From Alphaproteobacteria bacterium (GTDB taxonomy: Bacteria > Pseudomonadota > Alphaproteobacteria > Rhodobacterales > Rhodobacteraceae): 64,000 nucleotides of DNA. The translations under genes were made by a program, and so were the position numbers. Location: NCBI GenBank assembly GCA_030431825.1, contig JAUIIJ010000010.1, positions 57,054 to 121,053 on the forward strand, written 5' to 3'. This document shows, one piece after another, positions 34,217-43,598 of this stretch. How positions within the stretch are numbered: the first letter of the stretch is position 1; each line of letters opens with the position of its first letter. A model generated the notes under the pieces. It saw nothing but the letters and a program-made list of their open reading frames with translations. It did not search any database and had not been told where the DNA came from.

Positions 34217-36121
34217 CTACCGCAGAGCGCCCCGGGCTTTCAGTGCCGCGAATTTGTCGGCATCGACCCACCAAAGATCGAGCAAGCCAATGCTGTAGGG
34301 CGGCAAGGTCTGGGGGTGCGCGTACATGTCCCAATAGGCGATCCAGTTCACATCGAGATACCACACCGGGATCATGAACCGCTTGGCCCGCAGCAGCCGG
34401 TCAAGGGCGCGTGTGTTCGCATAGAGCTCATCCTTGGTGGTCGCATCGACGATATTGTCGATCACCGCGTCGATCGCCGGGTCCGCAAGCCCCGCCGGGT
34501 TGAACACCGAATACTCATGCGCTTCCGAGCCGAAAAACTGCATCAACTCGGTCGAGGGCTCCAGGTCCAGCGGATACGAGGCAAAGATCATGTCAAAATC
34601 CTTGTCGCGCCTGCGACTGGAATATTGTGCATAATCCACCCGGTTCAGCGACGCCGCGATTCCCATATTCCTGAGATTGGCGACAAAGGGTTCGACGACG
34701 CGGGCGGTGGTCGGGCTGTCGATCAGAAATTCGATGGTCAGCGTCTCGCCCTGCGCATTGCGACGCACGCCGTCATCGCCGACCGCCCAACCGGCGGAAT
34801 CCAGCAGCTTCATCGCCCGGCGCAGGTTTCTGCGATCGGTCGGACGATCGACGCTCGAGGTGTGCGCCATGACCGGATCGCTGTCCAGAACCGCCGGGTC
34901 GACCAACTCGCCAAGGGCCTCCAGAACCTCTTCCTCGCGTCCTTCGGGTGTACCCCGTGCCTCCAGGTCGGTGTCCTGCCAAAACGCATGTCTCTGCCTG
35001 AACAGGCCATATTGCAGGCTGTCATTGGTCCATTCGAAGTTAAACGCCAGTTGCACGGCCTCGCGCACCCGGATGTCCTGGAACACCGGACGCAACAGGT
35101 TCATGATGAAACCGGCCGGCGCCGCGAGATTGCCATCCGGCAGCGTCACCTTGACAACATCGCCGTCATCGACCGCCGCAAAATCATAGGCAGTGCCCCA
35201 GTTCTTGGAGCTGTTCTCTGGCCGCACCGTGTAAACCCCGGCCTTGAACCCCTCGAGCGCGGCGACGGAATCGCCGAAATACTCGATGCGAATGCGATCG
35301 TAATTGTGCCGCCCCACGTTCACATTGACCTCGGCGCCCCAATAATCGGGGTTGCGCCGATAGGTAATGCGCTGGTTCACATCGACCACATCCAGAACAT
35401 AGGGCCCCGAACCGATGCCCGGGTCCAGCCGTGGCCGGTCGATGCGCCGGTTCTCCGGATCCGCCTCGAACCACGCTTTGGAAAACACGGAGGTATTCGC
35501 CACCTGGGTGATCAGCGACCGCCGCGAGATACCCGGCGTGAAATAGAACTTGACCCGGTGATCGCTCAGAACCTCGACGCGCGGGATGCGCTTGCGCACG
35601 GCGTCCCGGTAGGATTGCAACCCCTGTTCCAGCAATATCTCGTGTGAGAAGGCGACATCCTGCGCCGTCACCGGCGTGCCATCGGAAAACCGCGCCTCGG
35701 GCCGCAGGTTGAAAATCACCCAGTCCTGGCTTTCGGGATATTCCAGGCTTTCTGCAAGCAACCCGTAATACGAACCCGGTTCGTCATAGGACCGTACCAT
35801 CAGGCTCTCGAACTGTTCCGAGGCAAGCGCTCCGGCGCGTCCGGTGCGAGAATAGGGGTTCATGCTGTCGAAGGTGCCCACCGCAGCCATCGAGATCTCG
35901 CCACCCTTTGGCGCATCCGGGTTGACATAATCGAAATGCGCGAACCCCTCGGAATATTTCAGATCCCCGAATTCCGTGAACCCGTGGCTCTTGATGATCT
36001 TTTCCTCTGCAAGAGCAAGCGTTGCAAAACCCAGCACCATGACGAGAGCCAATCCCACGATCCCGACCTGGCGTTGCAGCGAAAGGATGCGGGTGGCCGG
36101 CGCGGCGGGGTCATGGATCAT
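34217..36121 (-). CDS. yejA: Oligopeptide-binding protein of the YejA type
   Basis: A 634-residue periplasmic solute-binding protein. A signal peptide is seen at about residues 18-38 (VGIVGLALVMVLGFATLALA, cleavage after A-L-A). The mature domain begins with HGFTEFGDLKYSEGFAHFDYVNP, the SBP_bac_5 family signature of YejA-type proteins, and includes DKVFSHEILL-like and GSGPYVLDVV segments. First gene of yejABEF; no operator was recognised upstream. Confidence 0.92.
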   Translation of the reverse strand: MIHDPAAPATRILSLQRQVGIVGLALVMVLGFATLALAEEKIIKSHGFTEFGDLKYSEGFAHFDYVNPDAPKGGEISMAAVGTFDSMNPYSRTGRAGALASEQFESLMVRSYDEPGSYYGLLAESLEYPESQDWVIFNLRPEARFSDGTPVTAQDVAFSHEILLEQGLQSYRDAVRKRIPRVEVLSDHRVKFYFTPGISRRSLITQVANTSVFSKAWFEADPENRRIDRPRLDPGIGSGPYVLDVVDVNQRITYRRNPDYWGAEVNVNVGRHNYDRIRIEYFGDSVAALEGFKAGVYTVRPENSSKNWGTAYDFAAVDDGDVVKVTLPDGNLAAPAGFIMNLLRPVFQDIRVREAVQLAFNFEWTNDSLQYGLFRQRHAFWQDTDLEARGTPEGREEEVLEALGELVDPAVLDSDPVMAHTSSVDRPTDRRNLRRAMKLLDSAGWAVGDDGVRRNAQGETLTIEFLIDSPTTARVVEPFVANLRNMGIAASLNRVDYAQYSSRRRDKDFDMIFASYPLDLEPSTELMQFFGSEAHEYSVFNPAGLADPAIDAVIDNIVDATTKDELYANTRALDRLLRAKRFMIPVWYLDVNWIAYWDMYAHPQTLPPYSIGLLDLWWVDADKFAALKARGALR

Positions 36122-36437
36122 CTTGCTCTTCCTCTGTCAGACGGCACCTCGGGGTGCCGTGTCGCTTGCCGATGTACGCTAATGGAGCAAGGGACCAACA
36201 TACAAGTTGCGAAAATGTGAGAAACCGGAAATCACCCTGCAACAGGCGATGCGGATGCCGCCACGCAAACAGGACGACAATAACAAAAAGCCGCTGCGAC
36301 CCGCGGCGGCTTTCCGTTTGAAACGCAACCTGAGAGCATGGCGTTTCTCGTTGTTCCGGCCTACCCGACGCGGGCTGAAATGAGACATTTCAACACGCCG
36401 GGTGATGCCGGACTGTGCAAGTTGGTCGCGAAACGCT
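36122..36437. other. Intergenic stretch between yejA and the membrane cytochrome c gene
   Basis: About 315 bases. It contains the cytochrome gene terminator (36287-36313) and otherwise only a 69-codon minus frame (36179-36388) that is Arg- and Cys-rich and overlaps the terminator, so it is unlikely to be a gene. No promoter motif for yejA is convincing. Confidence 0.5.
36287..36313 (-). terminator. Rho-independent terminator of the cytochrome c gene
   Basis: AAAGCCGC / GCGGCTTT stem (8 bp) with an 11-base loop; on the minus strand it is followed by TTTTTG. This is a classic intrinsic terminator, 124 bases past the cytochrome stop. Confidence 0.8.
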
Positions 36438-36944
36438 TCAGTTGTCGAGACTGTCGAGATAGGCGATCAGGTTGACCCGGTCGGTCACCTTTTTCAGCCC
36501 CGCGAAACTCATCGTCGTTCCCGATGCGAATGCGCTCGGCTTGGTCAGGAATTCGCTCAGCCGTTCGGGGGTCCAGTCACCGCCCACACCCTGCAGGGCA
36601 TCCGAATACCCGAAACCGGCGACAGAGGCGACCGGGCGACCGACCACGCCGTAAAGGAACGGTCCGGTGCCATTGGCGCCATCTTCAAGCTTGTGACAGG
36701 CCGAACATTTCTTGAAAACCTTGGCGCCCTTGTCGACGTCCGCCGCCATCATCAATTCGTCAAAGCTGACTTCTTCTGCCTCGGCCACGGTTTCACCGCT
36801 CTCGGTTTCAATCACATAGGCAGGTTCTTCTTCGCCATCCCCGCCTACGTGATACAAACCAGCAGCAGCCCATTTGCCGAGCAGGAGAACCAGAAAAGCA
36901 GAGAGGAAACCGCCCGCTGCCTTGGTAAAGGTCATCGTATCCAT
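36438..36944 (-). CDS. cycM: Membrane-anchored cytochrome c (CycM/c552 type)
   Basis: A 168-residue class I cytochrome c held by an uncleaved N-terminal helix (FLSAFLVLLLGKWAAAGLYHV). An acidic linker (GDGEEEPAYVIETESGETVAEAEE) joins it to a haem domain with Cys80, Cys83 and His84 (CSACH) and the likely axial Met in GTTMSFAGLKK. It resembles the membrane cytochromes CycM of Paracoccus and CycY of Rhodobacter, which carry electrons from the bc1 complex to terminal oxidases. Next to a cbb3 system this is plausible here as well. It diverges from pheA. Confidence 0.9.
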   Translation of the reverse strand: MDTMTFTKAAGGFLSAFLVLLLGKWAAAGLYHVGGDGEEEPAYVIETESGETVAEAEEVSFDELMMAADVDKGAKVFKKCSACHKLEDGANGTGPFLYGVVGRPVASVAGFGYSDALQGVGGDWTPERLSEFLTKPSAFASGTTMSFAGLKKVTDRVNLIAYLDSLDN

Positions 36945-37062
36945 TTGGTCGCGTGTCCATTTGATCCGTTTCGCCGTTGTCTAAGCCTTTCCCTTGTCTT
37001 GGGCAAGGTATAGACACCGCGACGAAACGCCCGATTTGAACATGTTGCACGGAAAACCATCG

Positions 37063-37896
37063 ATGACCAACCGAATTGCATTCCAGGGTGAGCCCGGCGC
37101 CTATAGCCACGAGGCCTGCCGCAACGCCCGTCAGCACATGGAGGCCCTGCCTTGCCGGACGTTCGAGGACAGCATCGAAGCCGTCAAGACCGGGCAGGCC
37201 GAGCTTGCCATGCTGCCGGTTGAAAATTCGACATACGGTCGCGTCGCGGACATTCATTCGCTGCTGCCGAAATCCGGCCTGCATATCATCGAAGAGGCGT
37301 TCGTGCGCGTTCACATCAACCTGCTCGGCCTGCCCGGCACCAAGGTGTCCGATATCAAGCACGCGATGAGCCACACCGTGCTGCTGGGTCAGTGCAAGGG
37401 TTTCCTGCAGGAACATGGCATCCACCGCGTCACCGGTGCCGACACGGCCGGCTCCGCGCGGCATGTGTCACAGGCCGGCGACCGCTCGCTGGCGGCGCTC
37501 GCCAGTCCGTTGGCCGGGGAAATCTATGGGCTGGACGCGCTGGCCGAGCATATCGAGGACAATTCCACCAACACAACGCGGTTCCTGATCATGTCGCCGG
37601 ATTCCGACACGTCCCGCCGGGGCACTGCGGGCATGATTACCACATTCGTGTTCCAGGTACGCAACATCCCGGCAGCGCTCTACAAGGCGATGGGCGGCTT
37701 TGCCACCAACGGCGTCAACATGACCAAGCTTGAGAGCTACATGGTTGACGGTTCGTTCACGGCGACACAGTTCTACGCGGATATCGAAGGCCACCCCGAC
37801 GATCCCAACGTGGCCCTGGCGCTGGATGAACTGAATTATTTCACAACCAATGTCGAGATACTGGGCGTTTACCCGGCCGATCCCGGGCGCAACTGA
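37063..37896 (+). CDS. pheA: Prephenate dehydratase
   Basis: A 277-residue monofunctional prephenate dehydratase, phenylalanine biosynthesis, from ATG 37063 (an in-frame start at 36994 is upstream). The PDT domain starts RIAFQGEPGAYSHEAC and includes PVENSTYGRV and NTTRFLI, the conserved T-R-F triad region. The C-terminal ACT domain (about 195-275) has the regulatory ESY motif (TKLESYMVDG), so feedback by phenylalanine is expected. No chorismate mutase domain is fused. Confidence 0.95.
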   Translation: MTNRIAFQGEPGAYSHEACRNARQHMEALPCRTFEDSIEAVKTGQAELAMLPVENSTYGRVADIHSLLPKSGLHIIEEAFVRVHINLLGLPGTKVSDIKHAMSHTVLLGQCKGFLQEHGIHRVTGADTAGSARHVSQAGDRSLAALASPLAGEIYGLDALAEHIEDNSTNTTRFLIMSPDSDTSRRGTAGMITTFVFQVRNIPAALYKAMGGFATNGVNMTKLESYMVDGSFTATQFYADIEGHPDDPNVALALDELNYFTTNVEILGVYPADPGRN

Positions 37897-37897
37897 A

Positions 37898-37930
37898 AGC
37901 CTGCGCCGGCCCCGATGGCCGGCGCAGGCT
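37898..37930. terminator. Bidirectional hairpin between pheA and the PepSY gene
   Basis: A 14-bp perfect stem AGCCTGCGCCGGCC / GGCCGGCGCAGGCT with a five-base loop, just after pheA and five bases from the convergent stop. Short A/T tracts lie at the pheA-proximal side. Confidence 0.7.
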
Positions 37931-37934
37931 CATC

Positions 37935-39344
37935 TCACGACAGAACCCGGCGCAGGGCCGGAATACGCGACAGCACAAGCACATCGACGGCCAGAACGGC
38001 GAGCAGGGTCAGCCCGGCCAGCGGGAAGGCCAGCGATATCGCGAGTCCGACCAGAACGGCACCCTGCCAGAGCGGCACGTCACGCGGCATCGGCGGCGCC
38101 GCAAGACGGAGCGCGCCGGCCGGCCGGCGCATCCACCACATCACCGCCCCGCTGATCGCGACAAAGATCACCGACAGGCAGAACACGGTGTTGAGCGCCA
38201 CGTTCCACCAACCCAGATCGCCCTCGTGCAGAGCGATGCCCACAGCCATGCCCTTGCCGTATACGGAATAATCGGCAAAGCGCACATCGGCGAGAATCTT
38301 GCCGGTATACCGGTCGATATGCACCGTGCGGTCATCGGTGGGTCGGCTGCTGTCATTGCTCATCGAATCGCGCGAGATGGTCCAGACGCCCTCGGCGCCC
38401 TGTGGCACGTTCAGCTGAAACCGGTTCTCGAACCCGATCTGGCGCGCAAAGGCCGTGACGCTGTCCAGAGTGACCGGTGAAGCCGCAGCGATCCCGCGCG
38501 CCCCCGCGTCCGAACCCGACGCCGGCATCGGTGCCTGTTCGAGCGCCCAGGGCACCTCTTTGGTGGCGCCATGATTCATACTGGCGTGGGTTACATCCGA
38601 AAGCGGCGCCCCCCACTTTTCGGCAGGGAATGTATTCCACGCCTGCACAAATTTCTCGCCCCATATTCCTGCCCACGACAATCCGGAAATCAGGAAGAAA
38701 ACCAGTATGATCGACACCCATGCACCGATCGTCGAATGAAGGTTCTTCCACAATTGCCGCCCTCGCGCAGAGAGGTTGGGTACCAGCACCGCGAGGGCCC
38801 GCGTCCCGCGGGGCCACCACAGGTAGAGCCCGGTCGCAACCAGCACCATGCCAAGCGAGGCAGCGATCTCGATCATGCGATCTCCGGTGACGCCGAGCAG
38901 GAGGGTTCCGTGAATATCGCTCGCCAGATCATACAGACCGGCCCTTCGCGGCATCTCTGACAGGATCTCTCCGGTATAGGGGTTGATCGCGACCATCACG
39001 GCGTCACCGCCAGCATCGACGCGAAAGATCGCGGCCAGGTCGGCCGCACGCGGGGCGATATACTGTACCAGCGTGCCGCCCGACACGGCATCGGTGGCGC
39101 GTTCGGCGAGTTCCGAAACCGCGAGGCTCTCGCCCTGCGGAACAACCGCGATCCATTCCCCATCGCGCCCGGACAGCACGCTGACCCACAACATGACAAG
39201 ACCTGTCAGGGCAAGCATCACAAGAAAGGGAATCACATAAAGCCCGGCGTAGAAATGCCAGCGCCATGCGGCAAAATAGAGTTTGTTGGGCTTTGGCGCG
39301 GCATGTTCGGCCGGCAATGCCTCGGTCGGGTCGATAGAAACCAT
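37935..39344 (-). CDS. PepSY-associated transmembrane protein (iron-uptake associated)
   Basis: A 469-residue PepSY_TM protein. The N-terminus (WRWHFYAGLYVIPFLVMLALTGLVMLW) is the family's first helix; then two periplasmic PepSY-like regions (one with DAVMVAINPYTGEIL and another with RTVHIDRYTGKILADV) and further helices including GFMLVATGLYLWWPRGT. Members are often co-regulated with siderophore or metal uptake and some act as iron reductases. Nearby genes (a small secreted Cys protein) fit a metal role, but no TonB receptor is present. Function inferred from family. Confidence 0.85.
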   Translation of the reverse strand: MVSIDPTEALPAEHAAPKPNKLYFAAWRWHFYAGLYVIPFLVMLALTGLVMLWVSVLSGRDGEWIAVVPQGESLAVSELAERATDAVSGGTLVQYIAPRAADLAAIFRVDAGGDAVMVAINPYTGEILSEMPRRAGLYDLASDIHGTLLLGVTGDRMIEIAASLGMVLVATGLYLWWPRGTRALAVLVPNLSARGRQLWKNLHSTIGAWVSIILVFFLISGLSWAGIWGEKFVQAWNTFPAEKWGAPLSDVTHASMNHGATKEVPWALEQAPMPASGSDAGARGIAAASPVTLDSVTAFARQIGFENRFQLNVPQGAEGVWTISRDSMSNDSSRPTDDRTVHIDRYTGKILADVRFADYSVYGKGMAVGIALHEGDLGWWNVALNTVFCLSVIFVAISGAVMWWMRRPAGALRLAAPPMPRDVPLWQGAVLVGLAISLAFPLAGLTLLAVLAVDVLVLSRIPALRRVLS

Positions 39345-39515
39345 ATGGGTTCTCCAGTTACGGCATGCATTCTGCGGAGTGCCGTTGGTTGATCTGAGTT
39401 TTGGAGTATCGTTTCAGACACGCGTTACCGCAGCGTTACCCCGAGACAGCAACCCCGCGCGCTGAAGGCGTTCGGGGGACTGGCAGGGTTCCGTCACCGC
39501 TGGGCATCACGCGCC

Positions 39516-39881
39516 TCAGATCGCAGGAGGGCCACGTACCGGTCGCGACTGGTCAAACCGCACTGTGTTGTCATGGTCTTGATGATCGGGGACCTGCAAG
39601 ACGGACTGAACACCCAAATCCGAAACCACGCGGGCCTCGTGCGCGTCCAGCACAACGCCATCGACCAGGCGGCAGAACTCGCACCCGTCGACGGCATCTT
39701 GCGGCAGTCCGTCATCCTGGGCGCAGAGATCGGCCAGCGATCCCCCCGCCTGAACAAAGGCCGCGAGCGCAGGGTCATCAACGGATCCGGGCAGACGATG
39801 CGCCAAACCGGCCCCGGCAAGCGCGCAGAGCAACGCCAGGACGACAAGGATTCTGGATCTGTTCAACAGGGCGCTCGGCAT
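39516..39881 (-). CDS. Small secreted cysteine-containing protein, DUF2946-like
   Basis: A 121-residue protein with a signal peptide (RSRILVVLALLCALAGAGLAH). After it, two or three cysteines occur in DLCAQDD and GCEFCRLVDG. The overall shape, export signal plus a CxxC near the middle, recalls DUF2946 and other small periplasmic metal-associated proteins found next to TonB or PepSY genes. It is upstream of the PepSY gene on the same strand. The family match is weak and function is unknown. Confidence 0.55.
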   Translation of the reverse strand: MPSALLNRSRILVVLALLCALAGAGLAHRLPGSVDDPALAAFVQAGGSLADLCAQDDGLPQDAVDGCEFCRLVDGVVLDAHEARVVSDLGVQSVLQVPDHQDHDNTVRFDQSRPVRGPPAI

Positions 39882-39953
39882 CGTGGCGGCACATTACGTG
39901 CAACCTCGTCATACGGCTAGGGGCCGAATATCCGAAGTTGAGCCGATTTACGC

Positions 39954-40421
39954 CTATGCACGCCCGCGATGCCGGTCTTCGAGGCTCTTGGCGTAATCCG
40001 CGACCTTCAGTTTGAACCGCTTGGTCAGGGTGGTCTTGGCGAGTTTGAGCGACTGGATCAGCAGGCGCCCGGGCAGCGTGCGCGGCTTGAGGTTCAACAC
40101 CACCGCCATGCGCGTACGTCGTGGCGAAAGCGGGACGAGTTCGAGATCCAGAGCGCCGGCCAGGCCCGCGGAAACCGTGGTGAACCGCATCACGTTTGGA
40201 GGATCGTAGGCGTCGAGCGTGATGGTCGCGTCGCGCCGCTTGCCCCGCAGATCGAACACCGCGCGCCACCCCATCCCAAGGACCGGTGCGTTGCTGTCCT
40301 GAAGCCGTTCGACTTCGACCCCGCGGCGGATCGCCAAACGCTCGAAACTTTCGAATTCGCACAGCATGGCGAAAACGTCGGCCACCGGGGCTTCAATGTC
40401 TTCCTTGCTCGAAAACTGCAT
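39954..40421 (-). CDS. SRPBCC-family (CoxG-like) protein
   Basis: A 155-residue START/SRPBCC fold protein. MQFSSKEDIEAPVADVFAMLCEFESFERLA is the typical first strand and helix of this fold, and the long C-terminal helix (LPGRLLIQSLKLAKTTLTKRF) closes a hydrophobic ligand pocket. CoxG-type and polyketide-cyclase-like members bind lipids or assist maturation, but no ligand can be assigned. It stands between the small secreted protein and nudC. Confidence 0.8.
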   Translation of the reverse strand: MQFSSKEDIEAPVADVFAMLCEFESFERLAIRRGVEVERLQDSNAPVLGMGWRAVFDLRGKRRDATITLDAYDPPNVMRFTTVSAGLAGALDLELVPLSPRRTRMAVVLNLKPRTLPGRLLIQSLKLAKTTLTKRFKLKVADYAKSLEDRHRGRA

Positions 40422-40456
40422 ATATCTTCCATGCGTCCTGTTCAGAGAGTGTCGGC

Positions 40457-41440
40457 CTAATCCAGCGTGTCCGCAAGCCAGTTCTGCAACAGAAAATGGG
40501 CAATCGCACCACGCCGCGCGGGTTTCAGCACAGCGTGTTCTCCGGCGAATGCGGACATCATGTCGTCGCGCGTCACCCAGATCGCATCCTCGATTTCGAC
40601 CGGATCGATGCGGATGTCACGACCGAGCGCCCGCCCCGCGCATCCGAACATCAACGATGCGGGGAACGGCCAGGGCTGGCTTGACAGATAGCTGACTTCT
40701 CCAACCTCGATGCCGGCCTCTTCAAACACCTCGCGCCGAACCGCCGCCTCGAGCGTCTCGCCCGGTTCGACAAAACCGGCAAGCAGCGAATACATCCCTT
40801 CGGGCCACCCCGGCGAGCGCCCCATCAACACCGAATTCCCGTGCGTGATCAGCATGATGACCACCGGATCGGTTCGCGGGAAATGATGCGCCTTGCAACT
40901 GGTACAGGTTCGCTGCCACCCCGCCTGCGCGATCTCGCTCGGCGCGCCGCATCTGGCGCAAAAACGATGGCTGTCATGCCAGCCGATGATCGCCTTCGCC
41001 GTTGCGGCAAGTTCGGCATCGCGGCGTTGGAACCGGGTCATGAGGCGACGCAGTTCCGCGAACACGTGATCCCGTGGAAGGTCGGGATGCACCTGTTCGG
41101 AAGGGTCCAGAAACAGCCCGAGCGCGGCAAGATCCTGATCCTCGGGCTCCCACGCCGAAATATCGCATGCGAAATGAGGCACCCCGGCTTCATCCAGTCC
41201 GAGGAACACCGGCTTCTGGATCGCATCCGCATATCCGGCCTGCAGAACCGGATGATCCAGCGGAACAAGCGCGAGCCGGTCCAGCCCCTCGCCCCTGACC
41301 AGTGGCTTGCCGCGCCAGAGGACGACCGCCACGGCATCGCGATGCGCGAGCGCCGCCGCGAGCGCCGCATCGTCGCCGCGGATATGTGCCGCCCGGTCCA
41401 GACCCGAGCCACCAAAGGTCACCTGTTCTGCCAGCTTCAT
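40457..41440 (-). CDS. nudC: NADH pyrophosphatase (NAD-RNA decapping type)
   Basis: A 327-residue Nudix hydrolase that splits NAD(H) and removes NAD caps from RNA. A Zn ribbon (RFCARCGAPSEIAQAG then CTSCKAHHFPRTDP) precedes the Nudix box GFVEPGETLEAAVRREVFEEAGIEVG, with the family tail SQPWPFPASLMFG. N-terminal domain length is normal. Start ATG 41440. Identity is firm. Confidence 0.95.
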   Translation of the reverse strand: MKLAEQVTFGGSGLDRAAHIRGDDAALAAALAHRDAVAVVLWRGKPLVRGEGLDRLALVPLDHPVLQAGYADAIQKPVFLGLDEAGVPHFACDISAWEPEDQDLAALGLFLDPSEQVHPDLPRDHVFAELRRLMTRFQRRDAELAATAKAIIGWHDSHRFCARCGAPSEIAQAGWQRTCTSCKAHHFPRTDPVVIMLITHGNSVLMGRSPGWPEGMYSLLAGFVEPGETLEAAVRREVFEEAGIEVGEVSYLSSQPWPFPASLMFGCAGRALGRDIRIDPVEIEDAIWVTRDDMMSAFAGEHAVLKPARRGAIAHFLLQNWLADTLD

Positions 41441-41596
41441 GTCATTTCCAAATCGTTACCCATCCCGCCCCGCGCGGTAGTCGGACCTGCATCGCAGAAA
41501 ACACCGTCGGACTTCAATCGCAAAGCCGCGCCGGATGATGCCAATTGGCATCCGTCCTGTCACAAAGTCGATCACAGGAACCTGTTTTAAGACACC

Positions 41597-41625
41597 CCGG
41601 TTACATGCTTTCATAAGCTAACCGG
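41597..41625. promoter_or_regulatory. Hairpin in the leader of the nucleotidase gene
   Basis: CCGGTTA / TAACCGG (7 bp) with an inner GCTT/AAGC stem, in the 256-base gap between nudC and the nucleotidase gene. It could mark an operator or an mRNA leader structure; no regulator is evident. A weak Pho-box-like CTGTCAC lies just upstream at 41557. Confidence 0.35.
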
Positions 41626-41696
41626 GAATTGCACCCGGAAATTCGGGCCAGACTATCCATGAAAACAGCTTGCCCCGCCCGGAAGGGTACAGGATT

Positions 41697-43592
41697 GTGA
41701 CAGATCGACGTCGTGTGCCAACGGGCACGAGGGTGCGTTTGCGCTTGCTGGCGACGACCGATCTGCACATGCACCTTGTCGGTCATGATTACTATGCCGA
41801 CCGCCCGGATCCGTCTGTCGGGCTGACCCGCACCGCGACGCTGATCAACGCTGCCCGGCTCGAAGCGCAGATGGATGACCGCCTCGTGTTGCTTTTCGAC
41901 AATGGCGATGCGTTTCAGGGCACACCGATGAGCGACGCCGCCGCCAGCGAACCCGATCGTGTCCATCCGCTGATACGCGCCTTTTCCTACCTGCGTTATG
42001 ACGCGATCGGGCTGGGCAATCACGACTTCAACTTTGGCCTGAAACCGTTGACCAGGGCGCTGCAACGGGCCCCCTGCCCGGTTCTCTGTTCGAACATGCG
42101 GCGTATTCGCCCCCCTCACGCGACCGGTTTCGAACCCTTCGCCATCCTCGACCGACTGCTGCGCAGCGGCGACGACGAGTGGCCGATCCGGATCGGTGTT
42201 CTGTCCTTTCTTCCGCCGCAAACGGTTCAATGGGACGCGCATCACCTGAGCGGGCACATGACGGCCAGCGGGATCGTGGAGTCTGCGCGGCACTGGCTAC
42301 CGACCCTGCAGGCGGCGGGATGTGACCTGATCGTCGCCCTGGCCCATTCGGGGCTGAGCGATGCGCCAGATCACTCCGACCTGGAAAATGCCGCGCGCCC
42401 GCTGGCCGCGCTTGACGGGATCGACGCGGTGATCTCCGGGCACACCCACCTGCGCCTGCCCGGTCCGGATCATTGCGGCATCGAGAACGTGGACACCGAG
42501 ACCGGATCGGTTCACGGTACGCCGGTTGTCATGGCCGGCAATTGCGGATCGCATCTCGGCATCATCGATCTGGACCTCGTTGCGGACCAGCGGCACAGAT
42601 GGACACGTACAGGATTTCGCTGCGAGCTGCGCCCGATCGCGCTGCGTACCGGCAAGGGCGAGACGGCTTCGGTCGTCCCCGAGGATCCCGGCCTGGTTCG
42701 GCTCCTGTCAGAGGATCACACCCGCACCCGCAATCTGATGCGGCGTCCGGTGGGGCACAGCGCCGTTCCCCTGCACAGCTATTTTTCCTTCTTCGCCCCT
42801 GACCGCGCGCTGGCGCTGGTCGCGGCCGCGCAGGCCGCCGCCGTGCGCCCCTACCTCGCCGGAACCGAGGCAGAGGGACTTCCGCTGATCTCGGCCGCGG
42901 CCCCGGCAAGGTTCGGGGGGCGGGCGGGCCCGAACCATTACACGGACATTCCCGCTGGGCCGCTCTCCTATCGTCACCTTGCGGATTTGCATGTCTTTCC
43001 GAACGAATTGCGCGCCGCCATCATGACCGGAAAGCAATTGCGTGACTGGCTGGAAGTCTCGGCGCGGCTGTTCAATCATATCGAGCCCGGCGCGGACGGG
43101 CAGGCCCTGATCAACGAAGCGATTCCCGGCCATGACTTTGATGTGCTCCACGGGCTGAGTTACCGGATCGACCTGTCGACCTCCGGCGGCAGCGGCACCG
43201 AGGCCTACCCGGGCCGCAGGAACAGCCGCCGAATCGTCGACGTCACCTACGCCGATCACCCGGTCAACGCGGAAGACCGCTATGTCGTTGTCATGAACAG
43301 CTATCGCGCCAGCGGCAGCCGCCCTTTCACGTTGCTGGCCGATGCCCAGATGCTCGACGTGCCGTCGGTAACGCTGCGCGACGTGATCGGGGATTATGTC
43401 AGCGGTCGGCTGCCTGCGGACCCGTTGCAGGACGCGCCCGCGCCCTGGCGATTCGTGCCCATGCCCGGCACGCATGTGAGCGCCCTGACCGGCCCGGCGG
43501 CGAGACGGCATATCGCCGAACTTGGCGATCGCGTCGTGAACCTGGGGCCGATCACCCCCGAGGGGTTTCTAAGGCTGGACATCGCGGTCTGA
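41697..43592 (+). CDS. 5'-nucleotidase / 2',3'-cyclic phosphodiesterase family protein
   Basis: A 631-residue calcineurin-like metallophosphoesterase with a C-terminal nucleotide-binding domain. Start GTG 41697 follows GGAAGGG. The metal motifs are LLATTDLHMH, FDNGDAFQG, GLGNHDFNFG, ALAHSG and ISGHTHLR; the 5_nucleotid_C part (about 340-600) ends with DRYVVVMNSYRASG. It matches the CpdB-like 2',3'-cyclic-nucleotide 2'-phosphodiesterase/3'-nucleotidase group. Most relatives are exported, but no signal peptide is seen here at any in-frame start, so a cytoplasmic location is possible. Role: nucleotide salvage or phosphate recovery. Confidence 0.85.
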   Translation: MTDRRRVPTGTRVRLRLLATTDLHMHLVGHDYYADRPDPSVGLTRTATLINAARLEAQMDDRLVLLFDNGDAFQGTPMSDAAASEPDRVHPLIRAFSYLRYDAIGLGNHDFNFGLKPLTRALQRAPCPVLCSNMRRIRPPHATGFEPFAILDRLLRSGDDEWPIRIGVLSFLPPQTVQWDAHHLSGHMTASGIVESARHWLPTLQAAGCDLIVALAHSGLSDAPDHSDLENAARPLAALDGIDAVISGHTHLRLPGPDHCGIENVDTETGSVHGTPVVMAGNCGSHLGIIDLDLVADQRHRWTRTGFRCELRPIALRTGKGETASVVPEDPGLVRLLSEDHTRTRNLMRRPVGHSAVPLHSYFSFFAPDRALALVAAAQAAAVRPYLAGTEAEGLPLISAAAPARFGGRAGPNHYTDIPAGPLSYRHLADLHVFPNELRAAIMTGKQLRDWLEVSARLFNHIEPGADGQALINEAIPGHDFDVLHGLSYRIDLSTSGGSGTEAYPGRRNSRRIVDVTYADHPVNAEDRYVVVMNSYRASGSRPFTLLADAQMLDVPSVTLRDVIGDYVSGRLPADPLQDAPAPWRFVPMPGTHVSALTGPAARRHIAELGDRVVNLGPITPEGFLRLDIAV

Positions 43593-43598
43593 CATCGG

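Noticed and set aside
32135..35647. A 1170-codon plus-strand open frame
   Set aside because: It is a shadow of yejE, yejB and yejA; His/Gln/Arg-rich composition and no domain.
41557..41574. Possible Pho box (CTGTCAC then TCGATCAC) before the nucleotidase gene
   Set aside because: Only the first half-site is convincing; kept as a weak remark and not annotated.
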